DNA of 64,000 nt, from the NCBI RefSeq assembly GCF_000407365.1, contig NZ_ASVU01000001.1:1707501-1771500 (forward strand). The letters run 5' to 3'. Shown here piece by piece: positions 55,944 through 64,000 of the stretch. The notes beneath the pieces were generated by a model, which was not told where the DNA came from, searched no databases, and worked only from the letters and a program-made list of their open reading frames with translations. Each line of letters begins with the position of its first letter. The stretch's first letter is position 1. The position numbers and the translations under genes were made by a program. Source of the stretch: Enterococcus asini ATCC 700915. Its GTDB lineage: Bacteria; Bacillota; Bacilli; Lactobacillales; Enterococcaceae.

Positions 55944-56843
55944 ATGACAGAACACAAATCAGGCTTTGTAGCCATTGTTGGCCGACCAAATGTGGGAAAA
56001 TCCACGTTACTCAACCGGATTGTCGGACAAAAAATCGCCATTATGAGCGACAAAGCACAAACTACCCGGAATAAAATTCAAGGGGTTTACACGACACCAG
56101 AGGCTCAGTTGATCTTTATTGATACTCCAGGAATCCATAAACCACGGCATCGCCTGGGGGATTTCATGGTGGAAACAGCTTATAGTGCCATTCGGGAAGT
56201 GGACGCCGTTTTATTCATGATCGCCGCGGATCAAAAACGGGGTAAAGGGGACGACTTTATCATCGAGCGTTTGAAAGATAGCCATTCCCCGGTTTATCTC
56301 GTGATTAATAAAATCGACAAAGTTCATCCAGATGATTTATTAGGGATCATTGAAGACTATCGCCAACAGATGGACTTTAAAGAAATCATTCCGATCTCTG
56401 CTACGGAAGGGAACAATTTCGACACACTGATGACGACTTTGGTGGATCAAATGCCAGAAGGGCCTCAGTATTTCCCTGACGATCAAATTACGGACCATCC
56501 GGAATACTTCATCGTTTCCGAATTGATTCGAGAAAAAGTCTTGCTCTTAACCCGGGACGAGGTGCCTCATTCCGTGGCGGTAGTGGTGGACTCTATGAAG
56601 CGCAATGAAAACGACAAAGTCCATATTCAAGCTACGATTATCGTGGAACGAGATTCACAAAAAGGCATCATCATCGGCAAAGGTGGGAAGATGCTAAAAG
56701 ACATCGGCACCAAAGCCCGACGAGACATCGAAACCTTACTAGGGGACAAAGTGTATTTGGAACTGTGGGTGAAAGTCCAAAAAGATTGGCGGGACAAACA
56801 AACCTACTTAACGGATTACGGCTATAAAAAAGAAGATTATTAA
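55944..56843 (+). CDS. era: GTPase Era
   Basis: 299 residues. GTPase domain with GRPNVGKS (G1), DTPG (G3) and NKID (G4), and a C-terminal KH domain with [15 protein letters not shown] that binds the 3' end of 16S rRNA. Needed for 30S assembly. A terminator follows before recO. Confidence 0.97.
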   Translation: MTEHKSGFVAIVGRPNVGKSTLLNRIVGQKIAIMSDKAQTTRNKIQGVYTTPEAQLIFIDTPGIHKPRHRLGDFMVETAYSAIREVDAVLFMIAADQKRGKGDDFIIERLKDSHSPVYLVINKIDKVHPDDLLGIIEDYRQQMDFKEIIPISATEGNNFDTLMTTLVDQMPEGPQYFPDDQITDHPEYFIVSELIREKVLLLTRDEVPHSVAVVVDSMKRNENDKVHIQATIIVERDSQKGIIIGKGGKMLKDIGTKARRDIETLLGDKVYLELWVKVQKDWRDKQTYLTDYGYKKEDY

Positions 56844-56844
56844 A

Positions 56845-56880
56845 AAAGGGCCGGGTCACACGTTGACCCAGCCTTTTTTC
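56845..56880 (+). terminator. era terminator
   Basis: AAAAGG-CCGGGTCA / TGACCCAG-CCTTTT stem with T-run. recO starts 19 bases further, so read-through probably supplies it. Confidence 0.8.
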
Positions 56881-56898
56881 AACTAGGAGGTGAGCGCA

Positions 56899-57690
56899 GT
56901 GGAAGTGACGGAAACCAAAGGGCTGATTTTGTTTTCTCGGGATCATAAGGAAAAAGACAAGTTAGTCAAGATTTTTACCGAGAGTTATGGCAAGCAGATG
57001 TTTTTCGTAAAAAACGCCCACCGGAAGAACAATCCTTTGACGCCTGCTTTGATGAACTTCACGGAGGCCGTTTATTTTGGTGCCATTCATCCTGAGGGCT
57101 TGTCTTTCTTGAATGGGGCAAAAGAGGTGCAGCCTTTTCGCGCTATTCAGCAGGATATCTTCTTAACCGCTTATGGGACTTATTTATTGAATCTGGTGGA
57201 TGCGGCCATTGAAGACCGGGTGTACGATCCTCATCTCTATGACTTTACCCGCCAAGCATTGACCCAATTAGAGCAAGGACGAGATCCTGAGATCATCACC
57301 AATATCTTTGAACTGCAACTGTTGCAACGTTTTGGGGTGACCCCACAATTGGATCACTGTAGTATTTGTGGGCGACAGGAGGGGGTCTTTGACTACTCCT
57401 CGAAATACGGAGGCGTCTTGTGTGAAAGGCACTTTGATCAAGATCTTCATCGCTACCACGCAGATCCCAAAGCCATTTATTTTGCTCGTTTGTTTCAAAA
57501 TATTTCCTTTGAACAGATCAATCGCATTGAAGTCAAGCCTGCCACTAAAGAAGGCTTACGGCGCTTTTTAGACGCTTTGTACGACGAATACGTTGGTTTG
57601 CATTTAAAGAGCAAGCGTTTCTTGGATCAAATGCAAAACTGGTCTGGGATTTTGCGGAAGGATTCGGAAACGCCGGATGAAAATCTTTGA
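56899..57690 (+). CDS. recO: DNA repair protein RecO
   Basis: 263 residues: an N-terminal OB fold (ETKGLILFSRDHKEKDKLVKIFT) and a C-terminal part with a zinc-finger-like CSICGR..CERH. Helps load RecA at gaps. The GTG at 56899 is eight bases after AGGAGG; the GTG at 56890 overlaps that site. It lies between era and glyQ, a common order in Firmicutes. Confidence 0.94.
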   Translation: MEVTETKGLILFSRDHKEKDKLVKIFTESYGKQMFFVKNAHRKNNPLTPALMNFTEAVYFGAIHPEGLSFLNGAKEVQPFRAIQQDIFLTAYGTYLLNLVDAAIEDRVYDPHLYDFTRQALTQLEQGRDPEIITNIFELQLLQRFGVTPQLDHCSICGRQEGVFDYSSKYGGVLCERHFDQDLHRYHADPKAIYFARLFQNISFEQINRIEVKPATKEGLRRFLDALYDEYVGLHLKSKRFLDQMQNWSGILRKDSETPDENL

Positions 57691-57699
57691 AGCTTTTCA

Positions 57700-57732
57700 T
57701 TGACAAGTCTTAGGGTTTGTCGCTATTATAAT
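57700..57732 (+). promoter_or_regulatory. glyQS promoter
   Basis: TTGACA at 57700-57705, with overlapping -10 candidates TATTAT (57724-57729, spacing 18) and TATAAT (57727-57732). Confidence 0.7.
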
Positions 57733-57739
57733 AAGTAAT

Positions 57740-57947
57740 TGAAGAGATGCGTGGAACAAAAGATGAAAATGCAAAACAACGAAGCGATTCCGGGAGGGTG
57801 GAAGCCGGATTTGGGCACATTTTCGGGGCATTTGGGAGCATCAAAGAATGAAAGTTGTCAGAGCAATAGGCTCTGAAAGTAGAGTGGGACCGCGGATATT
57901 TCGTCTCTACGTTTGTCTATTTGAGTAGGCAGACGTAGAGACTTTTT
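57740..57947 (+). promoter_or_regulatory. Glycine T-box riboswitch
   Basis: Stem I closes with GATGC (57746-57750) / GCATC (57838-57842) and GAAAATG (57765-57771) / CATTTTC (57818-57824). Its tip carries GGTGGAAGCC (57797-57806). The specifier is read as GGC (Gly) at 57827-57829, in the 3' side of the internal loop and followed by A. The T-box GTGGGACCGCGG is at 57884-57895, followed by terminator GTCTCTACGT (57903-57912) / ACGTAGAGAC (57933-57942) and five Ts. Uncharged tRNA-Gly would allow read-through into glyQS. Confidence 0.92.
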
Positions 57948-57985
57948 GTTTACCGGGAAACCGGAAATTTGAAAGGAGCAATACC

Positions 57986-58900
57986 ATGACCAAAAAAATG
58001 ACCGTCCAAAACATTATTCAAACCTTGCAAAAATTCTGGTCGGAAAATGGCTGTATGTTAATGCAAGCCTACGACACGGAAAAAGGTGCGGGAACCATGA
58101 GCCCTTATACTTTCTTACGGGCCATTGGACCAGAACCTTGGAATGCCGCTTACGTGGAACCTTCACGACGTCCAGCAGATGGCCGTTACGGTGAAAACCC
58201 GAATCGTCTGTATCAACACCACCAATTCCAAGTGGTAATGAAACCTTCTCCAGAAAATATCCAAGAACTGTACTTGGAAAGTTTGCAACTTTTAGGTATC
58301 GAACCATTGGAACACGATATCCGTTTTGTGGAAGACAACTGGGAAAATCCTTCCATGGGCTGTGCCGGCCTTGGTTGGGAAGTCTGGTTAGATGGGATGG
58401 AAATCACCCAGTTTACCTACTTCCAACAAGTAGGGGGGCTAAATTGTAAACCGGTGACTTCCGAGATTACCTATGGCTTGGAGCGCTTGGCTTCTTACAT
58501 CCAAGAAGTGGAAAGTGTCTTTGATTTGGAATGGACCGATGGGGTTAAATACGGGGAAATCTTCCGTCAACCGGAGTACGAACACTCCAAGTATTCTTTT
58601 GAAGTCAGCGACCAAGACTTCCTCTTGTCAAACTTCGATCGTTTCGAAGCAGAAGCCAAACGCTGTATCGACCAAGATTTGGTACATCCGGCCTATGACT
58701 ATATTTTAAAATGCAGCCATACCTTTAACCTATTGGATGCTAGAGGTGCCGTGTCTGTGACAGAGCGGGCAGGGTATCTTGCGCGAATTCGAAACATGGC
58801 TCGGGCGGTAGCGAAACTCTTTGTGGCAGAACGGGCTAAATTGGGGTATCCATTGCTTGATCCCGCCGCAGCGGCAGCATTGTTAGAGGAGGAAAAATAA
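57986..58900 (+). CDS. glyQ: Glycyl-tRNA synthetase alpha subunit
   Basis: 304-residue catalytic subunit of the alpha2beta2 class II glycyl-tRNA synthetase, with blocks [38 protein letters not shown] and [21 protein letters not shown]. Controlled by the T-box upstream. One base separates its stop from glyS. AAAGGAG precedes the ATG. Confidence 0.97.
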   Translation: MTKKMTVQNIIQTLQKFWSENGCMLMQAYDTEKGAGTMSPYTFLRAIGPEPWNAAYVEPSRRPADGRYGENPNRLYQHHQFQVVMKPSPENIQELYLESLQLLGIEPLEHDIRFVEDNWENPSMGCAGLGWEVWLDGMEITQFTYFQQVGGLNCKPVTSEITYGLERLASYIQEVESVFDLEWTDGVKYGEIFRQPEYEHSKYSFEVSDQDFLLSNFDRFEAEAKRCIDQDLVHPAYDYILKCSHTFNLLDARGAVSVTERAGYLARIRNMARAVAKLFVAERAKLGYPLLDPAAAAALLEEEK

Positions 58901-58901
58901 G

Positions 58902-60974
58902 ATGGCAAAAGATTTATTATTAGAAATCGGCTTGGAAGAAATGCCCGCCCATGTGGTAACGCCAAGCATGAAACAATTAGAAACAAAAATCACCGCCTTT
59001 TTAGACGACAATCGCTTGAGTTTCAGCTCGATTAAGGCATACTCCACCCCTCGTCGTTTGGCAGTGTTGGTTTCAGAAATCGTGGACAAACAAGAAGACA
59101 TCCAAGAAGAAGTCAAAGGTCCCTCAAAAAAAATCGCCCTAGATCAAGAAGGCAACTGGTCCAAAGCGGCCCAAGGCTTTGTCCGGGGTCAAGGCGTGAC
59201 CACAGATGATATCACGTTTAAGGAATTAAAAGGGGAAGAATACGTCTACGTGACCAAGTATATCCCTGGAAAACCTGCCGAAGAAGTTTTAACCGACTTA
59301 ACCCAGGTCATCACTTCTTTGACATTCCCGGTGACCATGCACTGGAACCAATACGATTTTGAGTACATCCGCCCGATTCACTGGATTGTAGCATTACTTG
59401 ATGAAGAGATTATTCCTTTGCAGATTTTAGACGTAAAAAGTGGTCGCGCTTCTCGGGGTCATCGCTTCTTAGGCAATGATTTAACTTTTGCCACAGCGAA
59501 AGAATACGAAGAAAAACTAGCGACGGAATTTGTCATCGCGGATCCTATGAAACGGCAAGAAATGATTACCGAACAAATTGCGGAAATCGCTGCTAAAGAA
59601 AATTTCGTGGTGAACTTAGATGTGGACTTGTTAGAAGAAGTCAACAATCTAGTGGAATACCCAACGGCTTTTGTGGGGAATTTTGCGGATAAATACTTGG
59701 CAGTGCCGGAAGAAGTTTTGGTGACGTCCATGAAAGAACACCAACGCTACTTCGACGTGCGCAATCAAGAAGGCCTTTTACTTCCTCACTTTATCTCCGT
59801 GCGTAACGGGAACAATGTGAAGTTGGAAAATGTGGCAAAAGGGAATGAAAAAGTTTTAACCGCTCGTTTGGAAGATGCGGAATTCTTCTACAATGAAGAC
59901 AAGAAGCTGACCATCGATGAATTAGTGGAAAAACTGAAAAATGTTACCTTCCACGAAAAAATCGGAAGTATGTATGAAAAGATGCAACGGGTTGGCGTCT
60001 CCGCACAAATCATCGGGGAAACCGTGGGCTTAACCAATGAGGAATTGGAAGACTTGAAACGGGCTTCCGAGATTTACAAATTTGACCTTGTGACCAATAT
60101 GGTCGGCGAATTCCCAGAACTACAAGGCATCATGGGTGAAAAATACACCCTCTTGCAAGGGGAAAAACCAGCAGTAGCCCAAGCGATTCGGGAGCATTAC
60201 TTGCCGATTTCCAGTGAAGGGGAGTTGCCTGAGTCCAATATTGGGGCGGTTTTAGCCATTGCAGATAAGATGGACAGCTTGCAAACTTTCTTTGCTGCTG
60301 GAATGTTGCCATCTGGTTCCAATGACCCATATGCTTTACGCCGACAAACTTATGGAATCGTACGGATTATCGAAGCCAAGAGCTGGTACTTCCCATTGAT
60401 TAAACTGCAACAAGCTATCGGCAAAAAGATCAATAGCGATGAAGCACGTTTCGGGATTCAACTGGCTAGTGGTCAAAAAGAAGTAGCGGACTTCTTCAAA
60501 GCTCGCTTACGACAACGGCTACACAGTGAAGACACGCGTCACGATGTCATCGATGCAGTGGTTAATTCTGAACAAGAAGACGTAACCAAACTCTTTAAAG
60601 CGGCGAACATCTTGAATCGTCACCTACAAGACGACAACTTTAAGACTTCCGTGGAAGCTTTGACCCGGGCGATAAACTTGGCGAAGAAAAATGAAGCCAA
60701 CAGTGGCCACGTGGATCCAAATCTCTTTGAAAACGAATCGGAACAAGCTTTGTTCGATGCGGTAGCCGATTTGGAACAAAAATTCCCACGGCAAACCATG
60801 GAAGAAAACTACCAAGGGTTGATGGACCTACGTCCGGTTATCGAAGCCTACTTCGATGCCACCATGGTCATGGTGGATGACGAACGCATTCGCCGCAATC
60901 GTTTGAACCAATTGCAAATCATCGCCAAAATGGCGCTTGCTTTTGCTAGTCTAGATGAATTGCTAACGAAATAA
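58902..60974 (+). CDS. glyS: Glycyl-tRNA synthetase beta subunit
   Basis: 690-residue tRNA-binding subunit, partner of GlyQ. It begins [20 protein letters not shown], contains an HD-like middle region and [17 protein letters not shown], and ends with an anticodon-binding DALR-like region (about 580-680). Length is normal. A strong terminator follows. Confidence 0.97.
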   Translation: MAKDLLLEIGLEEMPAHVVTPSMKQLETKITAFLDDNRLSFSSIKAYSTPRRLAVLVSEIVDKQEDIQEEVKGPSKKIALDQEGNWSKAAQGFVRGQGVTTDDITFKELKGEEYVYVTKYIPGKPAEEVLTDLTQVITSLTFPVTMHWNQYDFEYIRPIHWIVALLDEEIIPLQILDVKSGRASRGHRFLGNDLTFATAKEYEEKLATEFVIADPMKRQEMITEQIAEIAAKENFVVNLDVDLLEEVNNLVEYPTAFVGNFADKYLAVPEEVLVTSMKEHQRYFDVRNQEGLLLPHFISVRNGNNVKLENVAKGNEKVLTARLEDAEFFYNEDKKLTIDELVEKLKNVTFHEKIGSMYEKMQRVGVSAQIIGETVGLTNEELEDLKRASEIYKFDLVTNMVGEFPELQGIMGEKYTLLQGEKPAVAQAIREHYLPISSEGELPESNIGAVLAIADKMDSLQTFFAAGMLPSGSNDPYALRRQTYGIVRIIEAKSWYFPLIKLQQAIGKKINSDEARFGIQLASGQKEVADFFKARLRQRLHSEDTRHDVIDAVVNSEQEDVTKLFKAANILNRHLQDDNFKTSVEALTRAINLAKKNEANSGHVDPNLFENESEQALFDAVADLEQKFPRQTMEENYQGLMDLRPVIEAYFDATMVMVDDERIRRNRLNQLQIIAKMALAFASLDELLTK

Positions 60975-60989
60975 AAAAATTCATAAGTA

Positions 60990-61030
60990 AAAGAGCCGTC
61001 CAAGGGAATTTCTCCTTGGGCGGCTCTTTG
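60990..61030 (+). terminator. glyQS terminator
   Basis: AAGAGCCGTCCAAGG / CCTTGGGCGGCTCTT stem with one G-T pair and a short T tail. The remaining 60 bases before the next gene hold nothing recognisable. Confidence 0.85.
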
Positions 61031-61091
61031 CTTGTAGAAATCACGATAACACTATGTGGCTACTGACACCTAACAGGGACAGTAGAGGTGC

Positions 61092-62033
61092 TTATAAAAT
61101 AATCTTCAATAAGATCGGAATGTAAATCATGTACAACAAGACGGAATAACCTAAGCTAGAAGCGGCATAATCTTCGTCTGCTTGATAGTTCCGAGCCAAA
61201 ATCGGAATCGAATTTTGCACGGGCATGGAAGACTGAATCATAAAGACACTGAGCATCAATGCTGGTACTGGGAAGACAAAGCCTAGTCCCCAGACAATCA
61301 ATGGGGAGATGACAAAGCGACCGATTAGCACCCCTAGGATGTCTTTGTTGAATTTTAAATTGGCTAAGCCGTTACTGTAGACGATGATGCCGATGATAAA
61401 CATGGACAAAGGGGTGGTCAAATCGGCTAAATAACCACCGAAGTTTTGCAAGAAGCTCGGTACCGGGCGCGTGGTCATCACCCACAAAAGACCAATGATA
61501 AAGCCCATTAAGGCTGGTGTCAGAACTTTTTTTAGCAAGACCACAGGGTGAAAAGAAAGTCGTTGTTGCTCGATTTCTGGGTTGTCTTGGGCCATGGTAT
61601 AAATACCGATGGTCCAAAAGAAAGTGGTGTTGACGATGTAATACAGCAAAACGTAAGGAATCGCTTTTTCCCCGAAGACGGCCAGATTAATCGGCAGGCC
61701 GATAAAAATCGTATTGGAGCAAGTAAACATGGTAGAAAACGTTCCTTGCCGTGTCTTTGAAATATGAAAGAGCCGGCGGTAGAGTAGACTGATCAAAAAA
61801 GTCGCTGCCATGGACAGCAAAGGAATAATCATCCCGGAAAACAAGGAGAGAAACTCATCTCGGGAGAAATTTTCGGTCATGTTTAAAAACATATTGAAGG
61901 GCAGTGCGAGATTCAGCACCAATTTGGAAAAGGCGTCGGCGACTTGATTGTTGAACCACTGTTTGTAAGAAAGAAAATAGCCGAGAAACATCAAGGCAAA
62001 AATGGCAAAAATATTAATATACGCTTGTAGCAC
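61092..62033 (-). CDS. AEC-family membrane transporter (second copy)
   Basis: 313 residues with about ten membrane segments, the AEC carrier layout (LMFLGYFLSYKQWFNNQVADAFSKLVLNLALPFNMF). Distant from, but the same family as, the protein at 5342-6256. Likely an organic-acid or related efflux/uptake carrier; substrate unknown. The GTG at 62033 follows AGGAGA. It lies just downstream of yidC across a terminator. Confidence 0.82.
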   Translation of the reverse strand: MLQAYINIFAIFALMFLGYFLSYKQWFNNQVADAFSKLVLNLALPFNMFLNMTENFSRDEFLSLFSGMIIPLLSMAATFLISLLYRRLFHISKTRQGTFSTMFTCSNTIFIGLPINLAVFGEKAIPYVLLYYIVNTTFFWTIGIYTMAQDNPEIEQQRLSFHPVVLLKKVLTPALMGFIIGLLWVMTTRPVPSFLQNFGGYLADLTTPLSMFIIGIIVYSNGLANLKFNKDILGVLIGRFVISPLIVWGLGFVFPVPALMLSVFMIQSSMPVQNSIPILARNYQADEDYAASSLGYSVLLYMIYIPILLKIIL

Positions 62034-62073
62034 GGGGCAGTCTCCTATCTGTCTTTATGATTAACCAAAGTCA

Positions 62074-62113
62074 AAAAGAAAACCTCCTGTGACTTGCGGC
62101 ATCACAGGAGGTC
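62074..62113 (-). terminator. yidC terminator
   Basis: Read leftwards: ACCTCCTGTGA / TCACAGGAGGT stem then TTTTCTTTTTG. It lies right behind the yidC stop codon. Confidence 0.87.
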
Positions 62114-62119
62114 AAAAAG

Positions 62120-63070
62120 TTATTTCTTACCGGTTTGTTTGCCGGCATTGCGACCAGCGCCATTGCCATTAGTGTTACGATTGCGATTTGCTGGTTTGTT
62201 TGTCGGGGTCACATCTTTTGGCTCAACCGCTTTTTTCGGTGCAGTGACGACGACTTTTGGTGGGTTTTGTTTCATCTCCGCTTGGATTTGCGCTTTGATT
62301 CGTGGTTTCATGATGACGTTGGTGATGTACGTTTGCAAGCAAGCAATCAGACCACCGACCACCCAGTACAAGGTAACACCTGCAGGGGCGTTAATGGAGA
62401 ACATCACGATCATCAAAGGAGAAGCAAAGGACATCATGCGCATTTGTTTCTTTTGCTCTTCCGGCACACCAATCATGCTGATGATACTTTGCAAGGCGTA
62501 CAAAACACCGGAAATAATCACGAAGATCATGTTTGGATGACCTAGGTCGATGCCAAAGAAAGTCGCGTTTTGTAAGAGTGGCGAGTAACGAGCCGTGGTG
62601 TACAGGGCCGAGAAAATCGGCATTTGAATCAGGAGTGGGAGACAACCCATGCCCCCAAACATGCTAACGCCATTTTCTTTGTAGACCGCGTTCATTTCTT
62701 GTTGTGCTGCCATTTGTTCTTCTTGGGTAGTCGCCGCTTTTAATTTGGCTTGAACCGCATCTAGCTGAGGTTTGATGTACTGCATCTTTTCTGATTGGGT
62801 CAAACTTTGTCGGGATTGGTGAATCCCCAAAGGCAAGATGATGAAGCGTACGATCAAAGTGACTAAGATAATCGCCCAACCGTACTGATTGACACCACCG
62901 ACCAAATCCGCCAGCATTCCCAATAAACTATTTAAGGGTGCGACTAAGATTTTGTACATAAAACTCCCGGTATCCGGGGTGCCATCGGATTTCATCTTGA
63001 CACAGCCGGACAAAAAGAGCAATAACATCAGCATACCGGAACCCAGCAGCCAATTCTTGATTTTTTTCAT
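62120..63070 (-). CDS. yidC: YidC-family membrane protein insertase (lipoprotein type)
   Basis: 316 residues. Lipoprotein signal with lipobox LSGC (Cys23), then five membrane segments typical of Gram-positive YidC/SpoIIIJ. Conserved Arg in the groove (VRFIILPLGIHQSRQS), the cytoplasmic helical hairpin rich in Lys/Gln (about 95-130), and a basic Asn/Gly/Lys tail (about 265-316) that can bind ribosomes, as in YidC2. It follows acyP on the same strand, 117 bases behind. Confidence 0.94.
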   Translation of the reverse strand: MKKIKNWLLGSGMLMLLLFLSGCVKMKSDGTPDTGSFMYKILVAPLNSLLGMLADLVGGVNQYGWAIILVTLIVRFIILPLGIHQSRQSLTQSEKMQYIKPQLDAVQAKLKAATTQEEQMAAQQEMNAVYKENGVSMFGGMGCLPLLIQMPIFSALYTTARYSPLLQNATFFGIDLGHPNMIFVIISGVLYALQSIISMIGVPEEQKKQMRMMSFASPLMIVMFSINAPAGVTLYWVVGGLIACLQTYITNVIMKPRIKAQIQAEMKQNPPKVVVTAPKKAVEPKDVTPTNKPANRNRNTNGNGAGRNAGKQTGKK

Positions 63071-63120
63071 GGATTTCTTCCTTTGCTTAAGTAAATTTTA
63101 CACAAGAACAATCATACTAA

Positions 63121-63146
63121 AAAAGCCCCGAGATTTCAACGGCTTC
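63121..63146 (-). terminator. Weak terminator between acyP and yidC
   Basis: Leftward AAGCC..GGCTT short stem followed by six Ts. The stem is weak, so read-through into yidC is likely. Confidence 0.4.
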
Positions 63147-63187
63147 ACGAAAAAGTCAAAAACTGGGTAGTGGGTTTCTGGCTAGGA

Positions 63188-63463
63188 TTAGCGGTAGGTG
63201 ACTTGGAAACGGGTGGCGGAAAAGGCGGGAATTTCTTCAATGGACAAGCTGGTCACTTTGCCTTGAGGAGAGGGGGACTTGCGAATTTCCGCGATAAAAT
63301 CTGCCATTATTTTCTCAGGTCCTTGGGCTTCAATGGTTACGGAGCCGTCTGCTTCATTCCAAACCCGACCTAAAACGCCTAAGCGATCGGCCACCATCTT
63401 GGTCAAGTAACGAAAACCGACCCCTTGCACGCGACCTTTTACAGTCAAGCGGACACTTCTCAT
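63188..63463 (-). CDS. acyP: Acylphosphatase
   Basis: 91-residue enzyme hydrolysing acyl phosphates. Active-site Arg18 in GRVQGVGFR and Asn36 in VWNEADGSV are in place. The ATG follows AAGGAGG. It lies divergent from the TrmH-type methyltransferase gene, with yidC downstream, as in other Firmicutes. Confidence 0.95.
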   Translation of the reverse strand: MRSVRLTVKGRVQGVGFRYLTKMVADRLGVLGRVWNEADGSVTIEAQGPEKIMADFIAEIRKSPSPQGKVTSLSIEEIPAFSATRFQVTYR

Positions 63464-63499
63464 GGGAAAAACCTCCTTTTTAATGGTGTGATTTCTTTC

Positions 63500-63528
63500 A
63501 TGATACCGTTTTTTTTACTTTCCAACAA
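63500..63528 (-). promoter_or_regulatory. acyP-yidC promoter
   Basis: On the minus strand TTGTTG (63528-63523), 17-base spacer, TATCAT (63505-63500). Confidence 0.6.
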
Positions 63529-63586
63529 GAGTGCTCCCTTGTTCTGTGCTATAATTTGGCAGAAGTCTGAAGACAGGAGAATCGCC

Positions 63587-64000
63587 ATGAAAGAAATACA
63601 AGGGGTGAAAAACCCATTGATCAAAGAACTACGGAAATTGCAACAAAAGAAATACCGGGAAAAAGAAGGCCGCTACTTAATGGAAGGCTTTCACTTGGTG
63701 GAAGAAGCACTAAGGGCCAAGGCTCCGGTTGAATTGCTTTTAGTAACACATAAGGGCTTAGCTGAGTGGGGCGAGTGGCTAGACCAGCAGTCCGTCACCC
63801 GGTATTTAGTCAGTGATGAGGTGATGAAGAGCCTTTCAGATTTACCTACCCCTCCTGGAATCATGGGAATCTTGACCAAAACAGAAGCGGGGAAAGTGGA
63901 CTTTACAGGGCGTTGGTTGCTTTTAGACCGGGTGCAAGATCCCGGCAATGTGGGAACCATGGTACGCACGGCGGATGCGGCAGGCTTTGATGGCGTCGTC
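63587..64000 (+). CDS. TrmH/SpoU-family rRNA 2'-O-methyltransferase, 5' part
   Basis: The first 138 codons; the gene continues past the window. It begins MKEIQGVKNPLIKELRKL, an N-terminal substrate-binding domain (REKEGRYLMEGFHLVEEAL), then SpoU motif 1 (DRVQDPGNVGTMVRTADAAGF) at about residues 115-135. It methylates a ribose in rRNA or tRNA; the exact target is unknown. AGGAGA precedes the ATG and a TATAAT lies at 63550-63555. The acyP/trmH divergent order is common in lactic acid bacteria. Confidence 0.92.
   Translation, partial: MKEIQGVKNPLIKELRKLQQKKYREKEGRYLMEGFHLVEEALRAKAPVELLLVTHKGLAEWGEWLDQQSVTRYLVSDEVMKSLSDLPTPPGIMGILTKTEAGKVDFTGRWLLLDRVQDPGNVGTMVRTADAAGFDGVV

Noticed and set aside
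62094-62545. Plus-strand frames antisense to yidC
   Set aside because: They are shadows of a well-supported YidC gene and start inside its terminator.

Overview
The window reads as chromosomal DNA of a low-GC Gram-positive lactic acid bacterium, most likely an Enterococcus or close relative. Reasons: the ccpA / class A PBP (1B type) / tyrS neighbourhood, a T-box ahead of glyQS, LicT-type antitermination, several catabolite-responsive (cre) sequences, strong AGGAGG ribosome sites with frequent GTG/TTG starts, and a lipoprotein YidC. No phage, insertion sequence, integrase, CRISPR array, tRNA or rRNA gene was seen.

Layout. 1-7.7 kb: start of a divergent gene (probably pepQ), ccpA, pbp1b, tyrS, an AEC-family transporter, nfo and ndk. 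7.8-15.4 kb: a YtrA-type GntR repressor with two ABC-2 type ATPase/permease pairs, a YneF-like small membrane protein, and a heterodimeric ABC exporter with one degenerate ATP site. 15.4-25.9 kb: a beta-glucoside region made of licT-bglP behind a RAT/terminator switch, a divergent RpiR regulator, an operon of a GH4 and two GH1 phospho-beta-glucosidases with a HAD phosphatase, and a GntR/UTRA regulator. 25.9-37.8 kb: MATE exporter, trxB, pgcA, an ArsR sensor with a CzrA-like zinc site, hom-thrC-thrB, an O-acetylhomoserine sulfhydrylase with metA, yqfL and zur.

37.8-50.9 kb is the main accessory region: a pectin-oligosaccharide utilisation locus. It has an SGNH acetylesterase, a membrane-bound AraC-type sensor-regulator, both permeases and the binding lipoprotein of an LplABC/YtcQP-YteP-type importer, a DUF624 protein, GH105, GH28, an alpha/beta hydrolase, a DUF4064 membrane protein and GH43. 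None of the enzymes has a signal peptide, so imported oligosaccharides would be taken apart in the cytoplasm. An exact 17-base sequence (AAGAAATGATTATATAC) lies upstream of two of its transcription units, and a 13-base version lies in the opposite orientation ahead of a third. It is a good candidate for the regulator's binding site.

51-64 kb is housekeeping: rpsU-yqeY, phoH-pgpH-ybeY-dgkA-era-recO, a glycine T-box with glyQS, a second AEC transporter, yidC, acyP and the start of a TrmH/SpoU rRNA methyltransferase gene that runs off the end.

How it fits together: CcpA, encoded at the left end, probably represses the sugar regions through the cre-like sites listed. Within each region a local regulator (LicT, RpiR, GntR/UTRA or the AraC sensor) adds substrate specificity. 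All calls come from reading the sequence; no database search was run.
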